DNA from: Polynucleobacter duraquae
Lineage (GTDB): Bacteria; Pseudomonadota; Gammaproteobacteria; Burkholderiales; Burkholderiaceae
NCBI RefSeq assembly: GCF_000973625.1
Contig: NZ_CP007501.1
Span: 1,178,001 to 1,242,000 of the forward strand
Length of the DNA: 64,000 bases
Direction of reading: 5' to 3'
Of the stretch, positions 34,164 to 42,600 are shown piece by piece. Every line of letters starts with the position of its first letter. Positions within the stretch are counted from its first letter, which is position 1. The position numbers and the translations under genes are program-made. The notes under the pieces were generated by a model that worked only from the letters and a program-made list of their open reading frames with translations, was not told where the DNA came from and did not search any database.

Positions 34164-35141
34164 CTACTCTAATTTTGCGCCTGATTTGTAAATAACCCTA
34201 GCCCATTTATTCGTCTCGGATTGGATCAGTTTATTGAGCTCTTGGGGACTTCCTGGCGCCGGTTCCAAACCACTAGCGCGAAGCTTGTTTTTGACTTCGG
34301 CCTGATTGAGGGTTTGGCGAGTCAAGGCATTTAAACGCTTTTGTAAGGCTGGAGGTAGATTTGCTGGCGCCATAAGAGAAAACCAAGACGTTGCCTCAAA
34401 TCCAGGCAAGCCTTGCTCAGCCATGGTCGGAATCTCTGGAGCTACTGGTGAGCGTTTTAGAGTCGTTACTGCTAAAGCCTGAACCTCTCCCGCCTTAATC
34501 AACGGTAGTGATGAAGACAGGTTGTCAAACAGCATAGAAATACGTCCACTAACAAGATCCGGCAAGGATTGAGCTCTACCTTTGTATGGAATGTGACGAA
34601 TCTGCACTCCCGTCATTTCTTTAAAGAGTTCGCCAGACATATGCAACGAAGTGCCGACACCAGATGAGCCAAAAGTCAGCTCATTGGGTTTGGCTTTGGC
34701 GAGCTCAATCAGTTCATGAAGATTGTTAACACCTAACTTCTTGTTCACCACTAGTACATTGGGGGTGCTGGCTAAAAAACTAATGGGCGTGAAATCATTG
34801 ATCGGATGAAAAGACAACTTCTCATAGAGAGCACCGTTGATTGTATGTATGCCCACCGTGCCAATCAGAAGCGTGTAGCCATCTGGCTCGCTCTTCGCCA
34901 CTAGCTCAGCACCAATATTACCGCCATAACCAGGACGATTTTCTACTAGCACTGGAACGTCTAGACTCTTCTGCCAACTGTCAGCCAGTACACGCGCCAA
35001 AATATCGGGCGCCCCACCAGGCGTGAAGGTCACCACAATTTTGATGGCCTGTTTAGGCCAAGCAGTATCAACTTTGCTTGTTTGGGAGTAAGCGAAATGA
35101 TTCAGTCCCAAGAAAACTAGCAGGGCTAGAAAACACTTCAT
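34164..35141 (-). CDS. Bug-family solute-binding protein (TctC type)
   Basis: ATG 35141 gives a signal peptide MKCFLALLVFLGLNHFAYSQ and then WPKQAIKIVVTFTPGGAPDILARVLADSW and NRPGYGGNIGAELVAKSEPDGYTLLIG, canonical for periplasmic tripartite-tricarboxylate-type binding proteins. A longer frame from 35222 reads into dsbB and is not used. No TctAB genes are nearby. Ligand unknown. It lies downstream of dsbB on the same strand with a short gap. Confidence 0.9.
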   Translation of the reverse strand: MKCFLALLVFLGLNHFAYSQTSKVDTAWPKQAIKIVVTFTPGGAPDILARVLADSWQKSLDVPVLVENRPGYGGNIGAELVAKSEPDGYTLLIGTVGIHTINGALYEKLSFHPINDFTPISFLASTPNVLVVNKKLGVNNLHELIELAKAKPNELTFGSSGVGTSLHMSGELFKEMTGVQIRHIPYKGRAQSLPDLVSGRISMLFDNLSSSLPLIKAGEVQALAVTTLKRSPVAPEIPTMAEQGLPGFEATSWFSLMAPANLPPALQKRLNALTRQTLNQAEVKNKLRASGLEPAPGSPQELNKLIQSETNKWARVIYKSGAKLE

Positions 35142-35151
35142 AGGCACAGAC

Positions 35152-35715
35152 TTAAAAACCAAAACGCGTGCGCAACCAAATCCAGCCATCATATTGAACG
35201 GGATCATCAACACAAGGGCCAATACCGCATTCCAACAAAGTAGATGCTAGATTAGCAAAGACTAAAACAATAAATAGAATGATTAATGCATTGGCAAACA
35301 GCGAGCGCGAGCGCACATCTCGGTTAGGCAACATCAATAGAATTGCTAGTCCTGCGATAAGCCCAAGATAAGCCACAAAAGCCCAAGTGTAGAAGTGCAG
35401 CTCTAGAAAGGTAGCTCCAAATCCTTTATCTCCTGGCAAAACATGCAAGAGCACTTGGCGCAAAGACACCATCATGCCGACTAGGCCACCGATGATACCC
35501 CAGCCATAGTGAGCAGAATGTGCTCCACAACGAATATTGAGCACTAGTGCAAAGCCGATAATCACAAAACCCATACGCTGCATCAGACACAAGGGGCAAG
35601 GTAATTCACCGAAATAGAGTTGATCGACAAAGGCATAGGACAACATGCCAATAATTGCAGCTAAGGCTAACTGATTACCAAGACCCGCCAAGGAAGAAAA
35701 AGAATGCTTACTCAT
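35152..35715 (-). CDS. dsbB: disulfide bond formation protein B (DsbB-like)
   Basis: A 187-residue inner-membrane protein with four to five membrane segments. The first periplasmic loop has CPLC (Cys40, Cys43) followed by LMQRMGF, which is diagnostic. The second loop, which in E. coli carries Cys104/Cys130, has no cysteine; instead a C-terminal pair Cys163/Cys168 (ECGIGPC) is present. So it probably belongs to a variant DsbB subfamily. It would re-oxidise a DsbA-like partner and pass electrons to quinone. Preceded by a 52-codon membrane gene that is its likely operon partner. Confidence 0.88.
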   Translation of the reverse strand: MSKHSFSSLAGLGNQLALAAIIGMLSYAFVDQLYFGELPCPLCLMQRMGFVIIGFALVLNIRCGAHSAHYGWGIIGGLVGMMVSLRQVLLHVLPGDKGFGATFLELHFYTWAFVAYLGLIAGLAILLMLPNRDVRSRSLFANALIILFIVLVFANLASTLLECGIGPCVDDPVQYDGWIWLRTRFGF

Positions 35716-35720
35716 CTTGT

Positions 35721-35879
35721 TTAGAAATTCAGATTGAGATGGTTATTCGCATGAATGCGGAACCAGAACATCAAAATGCCAACGGTAATAGCAAGGACAA
35801 ACAAGCCTGCCAGACGTTTCTCAAACCACACAAGGACCAGACCGATAAAGGCTGTCAGAAAAGGTAGGAACATATACAT
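35721..35879 (-). CDS. DUF5993-like small membrane protein (52 aa)
   Basis: ATG 35879 to TAA 35721, ending 5 bp before the dsbB start. The sequence MYMFLPFLTAFIGLVLVWFEKRLAGLFVLAITVGIL has two membrane segments and ends NHLNLNF, resembling the DUF5993 proteins that I recall sitting directly upstream of variant dsbB genes. It may assist DsbB, but no role is established. Confidence 0.68.
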   Translation of the reverse strand: MYMFLPFLTAFIGLVLVWFEKRLAGLFVLAITVGILMFWFRIHANNHLNLNF

Positions 35880-35953
35880 GAATGAATTCTATCGCAGGTC
35901 GATCCAGACCCAATAACAAGTGACTCAAAGGGTCTTTTGTTTAGAATGAGATC

Positions 35954-36727
35954 ATGACATCCATCTCACCCTGCATCGACCTACAGCTTGATGGCTCTAT
36001 TGCTCGAATCACCTTTAATAATCCCACTGCACGTAATGCCTTGACCTGGCCGATGTATGAAGAACTCAAACGAATTTGTGATGCCATAGCCAATACGCCA
36101 GAAATCAGAGTGGCTATTTTTAGAGGCGCTGGTGATAAAGCCTTTGTATCGGGCAGCGATATTGAACAATTTGTAGACCTCCAAAAAGATGAAGCCTATG
36201 AAGTTGCAGTAGATACCATTTTTCACTCCCTCCAACATTTGCCTATTCCGACAATTGCACTCATCGAAGGATTGGCAGTGGGTAGCGGCTTACTCATTGC
36301 GACTGCATGTGATTTCAGAATATCGACCGATGATGCGCGCTTTGGTATTCCAGTTGCAAAGACTTTGGGTAACTGTCTATCGCCTAGTAATCTATCTTGG
36401 ATCGCTTATCACTTGGGCGTACCAATGGTAAAGCGCATGTTACTCACTACAGAACTTATTAAAGCACCCGAGTTACTCAACTCAGGCTATCTCTATCAAA
36501 CTACTTCGCCTGATGCTATTACAGAACTCACTGAAGCCTTGGCAAGTAAATTAGTGGCACTCGCACCAATTACACAAAAGGCGAGCAAAGTTACTTTGGC
36601 ACGATTGATGGAGAGCAACTTACCAGATTGCACCGAACTCATGCGCGAGACTTACAACAGCGTTGACTTCAAAGAAGGAGTCAATGCCTTCCTTGAAGGA
36701 CGCCCGCCTCAGTGGCTTGGTAAGTAA
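35954..36727 (+). CDS. enoyl-CoA hydratase/isomerase family protein (crotonase)
   Basis: A 257-residue crotonase-fold protein. RNALTWPMYEEL, the oxyanion-hole segment GSDIEQFVDL (with VSGSD) and IALIEGLAVGSGLLIATACDFRI are family signatures. The usual catalytic Glu pair region is changed (AVGSGLLIATACD; GIPVAKTLGN), so the precise reaction (hydration, isomerisation or other) cannot be told. It is alone on the plus strand. Likely role in fatty-acid or aromatic acyl-CoA metabolism in the cytoplasm. Confidence 0.87.
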   Translation: MTSISPCIDLQLDGSIARITFNNPTARNALTWPMYEELKRICDAIANTPEIRVAIFRGAGDKAFVSGSDIEQFVDLQKDEAYEVAVDTIFHSLQHLPIPTIALIEGLAVGSGLLIATACDFRISTDDARFGIPVAKTLGNCLSPSNLSWIAYHLGVPMVKRMLLTTELIKAPELLNSGYLYQTTSPDAITELTEALASKLVALAPITQKASKVTLARLMESNLPDCTELMRETYNSVDFKEGVNAFLEGRPPQWLGK

Positions 36728-36750
36728 TTTTTGTTAGACCAATCGCAGAA

Positions 36751-37443
36751 CTAAACGATCTTGATTTTCAGAGGGCTCAGACCTTCAACTGATCCCTCAA
36801 GTACATCACCTTTTTTCACAGGACCCACGCCTGCAGGAGTACCAGACATAATCAAATCGCCTGGCTCAAGTGTGAACAAAGTAGAGAGGTATGCAATGGT
36901 GTCAGGAACATTCCAGATCAGTTGGTTTAAGTCGCCCTCTTGGCGAACTTCGCCATTGACCAAGAGTTTGACTGTGCCTTTAGTAGGATGGCCAAACTGA
37001 GTGGCAGGTGTCAGCGCTGCACAGGGGGCGGATTGGTCAAATGCTTTGCCGGTATCCCAAGGGCGACCCATTTTTTTTGCTTCACCTTGCAAGTCACGAC
37101 GAGTCATATCCAATCCAACTCCGTAACCATAAACATGCTCTAACGCTTTATCCGCAGGAATATTGACGCCGCCCTTACCAATCGCTACAACCATCTCAAT
37201 CTCATGGTGAACATCATTTGACAGGTTTGGATATTGCATATCTTTACCATCAGTCACAATTGAGTTGGCCGGCTTCATAAAAAAAAATGGCGGCTCACGA
37301 TCGGGGTCATGACCCATCTCACGGGCATGATCAGCATAGTTACGCCCAACGCAATAGATGCGATTCACCGCAAAACGGCGGGTATCACCTACTACAGGTA
37401 GCGATGGAACGATGGGGGGATCAATAACGTATGCAGTGCTCAT
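36751..37443 (-). CDS. fumarylacetoacetate hydrolase family protein
   Basis: A 230-residue FAH-fold hydrolase. The signature [17 protein letters not shown] at the N-terminus, the metal ligands in [14 protein letters not shown] and the [14 protein letters not shown] and [27 protein letters not shown] segments match the FAH/acylpyruvase (YcgM/FAHD1) group. Such enzymes cleave C-C bonds in acylpyruvates or decarboxylate oxaloacetate using Mg2+. Single gene, convergent with the crotonase gene. Substrate unresolved. Confidence 0.92.
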   Translation of the reverse strand: MSTAYVIDPPIVPSLPVVGDTRRFAVNRIYCVGRNYADHAREMGHDPDREPPFFFMKPANSIVTDGKDMQYPNLSNDVHHEIEMVVAIGKGGVNIPADKALEHVYGYGVGLDMTRRDLQGEAKKMGRPWDTGKAFDQSAPCAALTPATQFGHPTKGTVKLLVNGEVRQEGDLNQLIWNVPDTIAYLSTLFTLEPGDLIMSGTPAGVGPVKKGDVLEGSVEGLSPLKIKIV

Positions 37444-37534
37444 GAATGGCCTTTGTAATGAATGTCTAATTTTTAATAACTCTGATCAAAATAAATTATG
37501 ACATTACTTGAATCAATGTCATTACTGCCCCTTA

Positions 37535-37804
37535 CTACCCCTTACTACGGAGCTTGAGCATCAAGATGCTCAGTGCCAAGGCAAAAGTTAATGCATTAGC
37601 CAAAATCAAGGGCCACTTCTCAATAATGAGACCGTAGATCAGCCACAAACCCACCCCAGCAGTAAATAAGCTATACATCCCTACCGAGATCCCAGAAAGA
37701 TCTCGGGTACGCCAAGATTGAATGGCCTGAGGCAGAAAGGCAATCGTAGTTAAAAATGCAGCGCAGTAGCCAATGATCTCAATCTGATGTGGCAGTAAAG
37801 TCAT
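37535..37804 (-). CDS. SemiSWEET-type sugar transporter
   Basis: An 89-residue protein with three membrane helices and the PQ-loop motif FLPQAIQSWRTRDLSGISVGMY, typical of bacterial SemiSWEETs that dimerise to carry sugars by facilitated diffusion. The second half has the conserved GVGLWLIYGL and ANALTFALAL segments. It begins four bases before the end of the cytochrome gene on the same strand, so the two may be co-transcribed. Substrate unknown. Confidence 0.9.
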   Translation of the reverse strand: MTLLPHQIEIIGYCAAFLTTIAFLPQAIQSWRTRDLSGISVGMYSLFTAGVGLWLIYGLIIEKWPLILANALTFALALSILMLKLRSKG

Positions 37805-37808
37805 GCGC

Positions 37809-38201
37809 TTACGGCTTCTTATTCAGGCTCGCTTTACGCGCTTCAATTTCCTTGTTGATGGCTGCTAGGGTTTTTGCGTCAGGAGTCTTCCAGTTGCCAC
37901 CGGCCTTATTGACCATATAAACCAGTGCCTCTGAGAATCCTTCCACCGAGAGGTTGGGATTGCCGCCTTTAGCAGGCATTCCTCTCACGCCAACATAACC
38001 ATGTGCAGTGAGGATGACCTGACCTTCGGCAATCAATGGGGCCCACTGAGCTTTATCACCAAATTTGGGAGCCTTGAGAACGCCAGCGCCATGGCAGGCT
38101 GCGCAGACTTGCTTATAAGTATTCTCACCGGATTCAGCAAAGGCGGCTAATGGGGAGAAAAAACAAGCGGCAAGAATAAAGGGGTGAAGGAGCGATTTCA
38201 T
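37809..38201 (-). CDS. monohaem cytochrome c (cytochrome c5-like)
   Basis: From ATG 38201 a signal peptide (MKSLLHPFILAACFFSPLAAFAE) exports the protein. The haem site is CAACH near residue 34 (VCAACHGAG), and the axial Met is in GMPAKGGNPNLS, as in cytochrome c5. About 130 residues. Acts in the periplasm as an electron carrier to terminal oxidases or other acceptors. A longer frame from 38255 adds an unlikely polar extension in front of the signal peptide. Confidence 0.9.
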   Translation of the reverse strand: MKSLLHPFILAACFFSPLAAFAESGENTYKQVCAACHGAGVLKAPKFGDKAQWAPLIAEGQVILTAHGYVGVRGMPAKGGNPNLSVEGFSEALVYMVNKAGGNWKTPDAKTLAAINKEIEARKASLNKKP

Positions 38202-38283
38202 AGGTAGCTTCTCTAAGATAAGTGGGTATGACTGATAATTTATCTCATTTTTCAATCGGCGTACTCATTTAGGCTTGCGCTAG

Positions 38284-39309
38284 TTAAAGCCAACCTGCAA
38301 TCTGCCGCTTGAGCCCGATCGACTTATAGCCCGGACTGGCGCTGGAGAGAACCCGAATTTTCCGAATCAGTTTTGCGAAATCGGTATTAAGGCTCAGATC
38401 CTTGTTCATGGCAAGAAAGAAGATTTCGTCTTTCAATTGAATGAAATCTAGCCCATTCTCTAATGCAATACTTTTGACACCCATGCCGGCATCTGCTTTT
38501 TTAGCCAATATCGCTGTAGCGATTGCGGTGTGGGTGAACTCTTCATTTTCGTAGCCCCTGATGCCCTGCGCATCAATACCTTCCTTAGCCAAAATGGTGT
38601 CTAAGAGCAAGCGAGTACCAGATCCTTTCTGGCGGTTAATAAAACGAACTTTGGGTCTTAGTAAATCTTTAGGGGAAATAATATTGAGTGGATTACCTTT
38701 CGCCACTAACAGACCTTGTACACGCTTCATTACGGGGAATATTTGCATCCCCTCTTTTTGCAGTTGCTTGGAAATAATCAAGGAACTTTTGGGATCTGAA
38801 ACATGGTAACCGGCAATATCAACTTCATAATTTTGTAAACGCTCCAAAGCCTCACCTGATCCAGCAGTAATGAGTTCAAAGCCACCAATATTTAAAACCG
38901 CTTTCTGAATGATCGGATCACTACTACTAGCAAAGCGCCATTGTTTTTTGGCCCTCACTCTAAATTGAGCAAAACCCTCTTCTAGGTGCGAGAGACTGGA
39001 TTGCCCCAATCGCATAGTCTTTTGATCAAAGTCTTCGGTAAATTGGATCAAGTATCTTGCGTATTCTGATAATTGAGAGCCATGCCCCCTCACTCGATCC
39101 ATCAACTTAAATCCTAAGGCTAGCTCTACATCGTTGAGTTTTTGCCAAACATTTCTATAAGATAGCCCCATCTTTTTACAGGCAGACATGAGCGTTTTAC
39201 CGTGATCAATGTCTTTTAATAAGGCAGTCAACCACACCAAATCCACTACAGCTGGATCTTTAGCATTCTTATTTCCAAAAACTAGGGTTGGCCGAATCTG
39301 AATTCTCAT
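38284..39309 (-). CDS. ModE-like one-component regulator with periplasmic-binding-protein domain
   Basis: ATG 39309 (MRIQIRPTLVFG). Residues 20-95 form the LysR/ModE winged helix-turn-helix (LKDIDHGKTLMSACKKMGLSYRNVWQKLNDVELALGF). The rest (about 110-335) resembles the molybdate/tungstate binding-protein domain (PBP-like: FASSSDPIIQKAVLN, GSGEALERLQNYEVDIAGYHV, RQKGSGTRLLLDTILAKEGID). So it senses an oxyanion ligand directly in the cytoplasm. It is divergent from two TupA-like genes 76 bp away and very probably regulates them. This domain pair is known for molybdate/tungstate-related regulators. Confidence 0.85.
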   Translation of the reverse strand: MRIQIRPTLVFGNKNAKDPAVVDLVWLTALLKDIDHGKTLMSACKKMGLSYRNVWQKLNDVELALGFKLMDRVRGHGSQLSEYARYLIQFTEDFDQKTMRLGQSSLSHLEEGFAQFRVRAKKQWRFASSSDPIIQKAVLNIGGFELITAGSGEALERLQNYEVDIAGYHVSDPKSSLIISKQLQKEGMQIFPVMKRVQGLLVAKGNPLNIISPKDLLRPKVRFINRQKGSGTRLLLDTILAKEGIDAQGIRGYENEEFTHTAIATAILAKKADAGMGVKSIALENGLDFIQLKDEIFFLAMNKDLSLNTDFAKLIRKIRVLSSASPGYKSIGLKRQIAGWL

Positions 39310-39322
39310 ATGTAATTTTTTG

Positions 39323-39344
39323 CATATTGATGTTTTGTAATATG
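39323..39344. promoter_or_regulatory. inverted repeat in the divergent regulator/TupA promoter region
   Basis: CATATT-N10-AATATG lies between the two divergent start codons. Its position and symmetry suit an operator for the ModE-like regulator. Arms are short, so this is a candidate only. Confidence 0.4.
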
Positions 39345-39384
39345 ACAAATCTTAACCGAACCTACCTTATGGAGCTCTACTCAA

Positions 39385-40206
39385 ATGAAATTCTCACTTA
39401 ATCGATTAATGGCAAGCAGTATTGCTGCACTGATGCTGATCAGCAGCTCAGCTTACGCACAAGAGAAAAGCATTGTTCTTTCCTCAACCACCTCCACAGA
39501 GCAATCTGGTCTTTTTGGATTCATTTTGCCTATCTTCAAAATGAAGAGCGGGATTGATGTCAAAGTAGTTGCTGTTGGAACCGGTCAAGCCCTAGACATT
39601 GGACGTCGTGGCGATGCAGATGTCGTGTTTGTTCATGACAAACCTGCCGAAGAAAAGTTTGTTGCTGAGGGTTTTGCAACAAAACGTACTGAAGTCATGT
39701 ACAACGACTTCGTCTTGATTGGACCCAAATCAGATCCAGCCAAAATTGGCGGTGGCAAGGACATCAAAGTCGCATTTCAAAAGATCGCTACAGCACAGGC
39801 ACCATTCGTATCCCGCGGTGACAAGAGTGGTACACATGCGGCTGAATTACGCTACTGGAAAGATGCTGCTGTCACTGTGGCTCCAAGTGCTTGGTACAAA
39901 GAAACCGGCTCAGGTATGGGTCCAGCGTTAAATACTGCTTCAGCAATGAATGGCTACATCTTGGCTGATCGCGCTACTTGGCTTTCATTTAAGAACCGTG
40001 GCGATTTAACAATCCTAGTTCAAGGTGACCCAAAGCTATTTAATCAATATGGCGTGATGTTAGTAAGCCCAACTAAATTCCCACATGTGAAAAAAGCTGA
40101 GGGCCAAGAATTCATTGATTGGATTACTTCTAAAAATGGTCAAGACGTGATTGCCAGCTATCAAATTGGTGGCGAACAACTCTTCTTCCCGAACGCCAAG
40201 AAATAA
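39385..40206 (+). CDS. tupA: TupA-like tungstate/molybdate-binding protein, first copy
   Basis: Signal peptide MKFSLNRLMASSIAALMLISSSAYAQ, then SIVLSSTTSTEQSGLFGFILP, which is the TTTST-x-x-SGL tungstate-binding signature of TupA, and GTGQALDIGRRGDADVVFVHD. SRGDKSGTHAAELRYWKDA is the second ligand region. It captures tungstate or molybdate in the periplasm for an ABC transporter. The next gene overlaps its stop by one base (TAATG). It is divergent from the ModE-like regulator. Confidence 0.9.
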   Translation: MKFSLNRLMASSIAALMLISSSAYAQEKSIVLSSTTSTEQSGLFGFILPIFKMKSGIDVKVVAVGTGQALDIGRRGDADVVFVHDKPAEEKFVAEGFATKRTEVMYNDFVLIGPKSDPAKIGGGKDIKVAFQKIATAQAPFVSRGDKSGTHAAELRYWKDAAVTVAPSAWYKETGSGMGPALNTASAMNGYILADRATWLSFKNRGDLTILVQGDPKLFNQYGVMLVSPTKFPHVKKAEGQEFIDWITSKNGQDVIASYQIGGEQLFFPNAKK

Positions 40207-41087
40207 TGCATATGAAATATCCACATCTATTCACTAGTACCCTACTCACCACTTTGCTATTAGGACTTGGAATGCAAACATCGACAGCGCAATCCACTCC
40301 GCCAAAAGTAGAAGCTACTTATGGTCAAGGTGCTAAGAGCTTTAAATTAGCCACTGGTAGTCCTGGTGAGTTGGGTTTACTACAACAACTTGGTGAGGCC
40401 TTTGATAAAAAAGAAGGTGCGCGCTTGGTGTGGATTAAGGCAGGAAGCGGCGCCTCCCTCAATTTGCTGAAAACGAAGCAAGTTGACATGATCATGGTGC
40501 ATGCACCAGATGGGGTTAACAAGGCAATTGCTGAAGGATGGGCAACTGGTAGAACGCTGATTGGATCTAATGAGTTTTATATAGTGGGCCCTAAAGCTGA
40601 TAAGGCCAAGATCCAATCTGCAAGTAGTGGTGCAGATGCTTATACAAAGATTGCGAAGACCCAAGCCAACTTTATTTCTCGAGGTGATAAATCGGGTACG
40701 CACCAAAAAGAAATGGATATTTGGAAAAAAGCGGGGGTCGTGCCAGAGGGTAATTGGTATATCGTGACTAATGACTTTATGACGGCATCACTCAAAAGAG
40801 CGAATGCAGATAAGGCGTATTTCATGACAGATAGCAGCACTTGGGTGGCAGAGAAAAATATCGCTCCTGAGTTGCAGATTCTGTATCGAGGTGACCCTTA
40901 CTTAGTCAATACCTATGATGCTTTAGTAGCACCTGTTGGTGCAACTGAAAATCGCGATATTGCCGCTAAGTTCATTCAGTTTGTAGCATCCGATGAAGGT
41001 CAGACCATCATTCGTAATTATGGCAAATCTCAGTACAAAGAAGCCCTCTACAATGATGCCGTCTACGCCAAACAATACGTCCAATAG
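40206..41087 (+). CDS. TupA-like binding protein, second and diverged copy
   Basis: A 293-residue exported protein (signal LLTTLLLGLGMQTSTAQS) of the same fold: LATGSPGELGLLQQLGEAFDKK replaces the TTTSTxxSGL motif of the first copy, while GSGASLNLLKTKQVDMIMVHA and FISRGDKSGTHQKEMDIWKKAGV are conserved. The changed first ligand loop suggests a different oxyanion or a different affinity. It is translationally coupled to the first copy (start overlaps its stop; ATG 40212 is an alternative) and followed by the molbindin gene after 8 bp. Confidence 0.85.
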   Translation: MHMKYPHLFTSTLLTTLLLGLGMQTSTAQSTPPKVEATYGQGAKSFKLATGSPGELGLLQQLGEAFDKKEGARLVWIKAGSGASLNLLKTKQVDMIMVHAPDGVNKAIAEGWATGRTLIGSNEFYIVGPKADKAKIQSASSGADAYTKIAKTQANFISRGDKSGTHQKEMDIWKKAGVVPEGNWYIVTNDFMTASLKRANADKAYFMTDSSTWVAEKNIAPELQILYRGDPYLVNTYDALVAPVGATENRDIAAKFIQFVASDEGQTIIRNYGKSQYKEALYNDAVYAKQYVQ

Positions 41088-41095
41088 GAGAAATC

Positions 41096-41320
41096 ATGGA
41101 ACTTAAAGTCAAACTCAGCGCACGCAATACTCTTAGCGGAAAAGTAGTTGAACTCAAAATGGGTCAAACTACCTCTCACGTTAAATTAGATATCGGTGCT
41201 GGCCATATTGTTACCGCCTCCATTACCAATGAGGCAGTCGATGAGCTCAATCTCAAGGTTGGCGATCAGGCTTGGGCAGTCATTAAAGCCTCTGATGTCA
41301 TGATTGCTAAAGACGCTTAA
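41096..41320 (+). CDS. molbindin (TOBE-domain molybdate/tungstate-binding protein)
   Basis: A 74-residue TOBE/Mop domain: LKVKLSARNTLSGKVVELKMGQTTSHVKLDIGAGHIVTASITNEAVDELNLKVGDQAWAVIKASDVMIAKD contains the SARN and KASDVM signatures. Such proteins bind molybdate or tungstate inside the cell and buffer it. AGGAGAAATC precedes the ATG. It completes the binding-protein operon. Confidence 0.94.
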   Translation: MELKVKLSARNTLSGKVVELKMGQTTSHVKLDIGAGHIVTASITNEAVDELNLKVGDQAWAVIKASDVMIAKDA

Positions 41321-41338
41321 GTTATTAGCTGCCATGCA

Positions 41339-41364
41339 AAAGGCCCGCATTGCGGGCCTTTTTC
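41339..41364 (+). terminator. intrinsic terminator after the molbindin gene
   Basis: AAGGCCCGC-AT-TGCGGGCCTT followed by TTTCTTT; strong GC stem with a T run. Also readable on the other strand toward the convergent gene. Confidence 0.9.
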
Positions 41365-41409
41365 TTTACTACATCAGCACTAAGTCATGCTGAATACATT
41401 ATTGAATGC

Positions 41410-41991
41410 TTACTTCTTCGGTGTTACGAAACCAATTGCGGTGTCGTCAACGAACTCAACCAATACGTCATCACCAGCCTTAAATTTCTCAAGACCTAAA
41501 ACGCTTTGATCCACCTTCACTCTTTGCTTCTCACCTGATGGCAATGTGAATGTCACAACACGAGTCTTTGCATCGATTGTGCTAATTTTGACGGTTGCAT
41601 AAACAGTATCAGTAGTCTCTTCAAATGGCTTAGCTGAACCTTTGCCAGAGATGACGACCGCGCGGACACCTGAAACGCCAGGCTTGGCATCCTTAGGCGC
41701 AGCAACTAAACCAACTGCAATCGCTTGAGCGTGCTCAACCACAAACAGATCGCCCTTCTTCACTTTATCCAAATCATTGATTTGCTTGGATACATTCATT
41801 TGAGCCAAGTTACCGTTAGCGTCTTTTAGAACTACGATGCGCTTCTTTACGTCGACTGAATCAACAGTAGCAGTTAATACAACTGCTTCGGCTGCCAAAG
41901 GCAACATTTTTGCTGGTGCTTGAGCAAATACTGAGCCTGCAACAACTAAACCGAGTGAGGCAACTAATGTAGCTAGTAAAGATTTCTTCAA
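41410..41991 (-). CDS. exported hypothetical protein with two similar beta domains
   Basis: Signal peptide MKKSLLATLVASLGLVVAGSVFAQ. The mature 170 residues contain two related segments, TATVDSVDVKKRIVVLKDANGNLAQMNVSKQI and ATVKISTIDAKTRVVTFTLPSGEKQRVKVDQSV, each about 35 residues of alternating beta-strand pattern (x-V-x-x-I-D-x-K-x-R-V-V), suggesting an internal duplication. No cysteines in the mature part. Periplasmic, function unknown. It is convergent with the molybdate/tungstate operon, and no direct relation is evident. Confidence 0.72.
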   Translation of the reverse strand: MKKSLLATLVASLGLVVAGSVFAQAPAKMLPLAAEAVVLTATVDSVDVKKRIVVLKDANGNLAQMNVSKQINDLDKVKKGDLFVVEHAQAIAVGLVAAPKDAKPGVSGVRAVVISGKGSAKPFEETTDTVYATVKISTIDAKTRVVTFTLPSGEKQRVKVDQSVLGLEKFKAGDDVLVEFVDDTAIGFVTPKK

Positions 41992-42134
41992 AATAACTCC
42001 TAAATAAAGGTTTTTTAAGGGGCAATGCCAAGCAAAGCCACTAATCCATTCTAACCATGAAGTGAGTTACTTTTATGTCTTAGAGATCATATTCACACCT
42101 TTAATGGGTGTAATTTGCTACATTGGAAGCGTTT

Positions 42135-42590
42135 ATGACTCATTCGCAGATCCCTGTCGTGATCCTGATTAAAACTTGGAAGGACGCCAAGTTGGATGCT
42201 TACTTCATTCGAAAGCGCGTCTTTATCGAGGAACAAGGCGTTCCAGAAGAGATGGAGCTCGATGAATTCGACCTCAATGCTCAGCACGCGCTTGCCTATG
42301 CAGACTCAGAATGTATAGGTACGGCTCACCTAGTTACCCTACCTGGGAGTGTTGGAAGCAATGGAAGAATTGGACGCATGGCGGTATTGCCAAAGCATCG
42401 AGGGCAAGGTGTTGGTAAACAACTACTGGAGACTTTACTCAAAGCCTCCCAATCTCAGGGTATTAAACAAATAGAGTTACACGCCCAAGTAACAGTAATC
42501 CCGTTTTATGAGCAATTTGGGTTTATTGCCCAAGGCGATGTTTATGACGAAGCCGGCATCCCACATCGCGATATGATTCTACGTATCTAA
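42135..42590 (+). CDS. GNAT family N-acetyltransferase
   Basis: ATG 42135 gives a 151-residue GNAT protein. The acetyl-CoA-binding motif A is IGRMAVLPKHRGQGVGKQLLETLLK (R/Q-x-x-G-x-G/A), and motif B is IELHAQVTVIPFYEQFGF. The N-terminal VFIEEQGVPEEMELDEFD is typical of ElaA/YjcF-like members. Substrate unknown. A TTG start 12 bp upstream is the only longer option. It lies directly upstream of the hotdog thioesterase gene and is probably transcribed with it. Confidence 0.9.
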   Translation: MTHSQIPVVILIKTWKDAKLDAYFIRKRVFIEEQGVPEEMELDEFDLNAQHALAYADSECIGTAHLVTLPGSVGSNGRIGRMAVLPKHRGQGVGKQLLETLLKASQSQGIKQIELHAQVTVIPFYEQFGFIAQGDVYDEAGIPHRDMILRI

Positions 42591-42600
42591 TAGTATTGAA

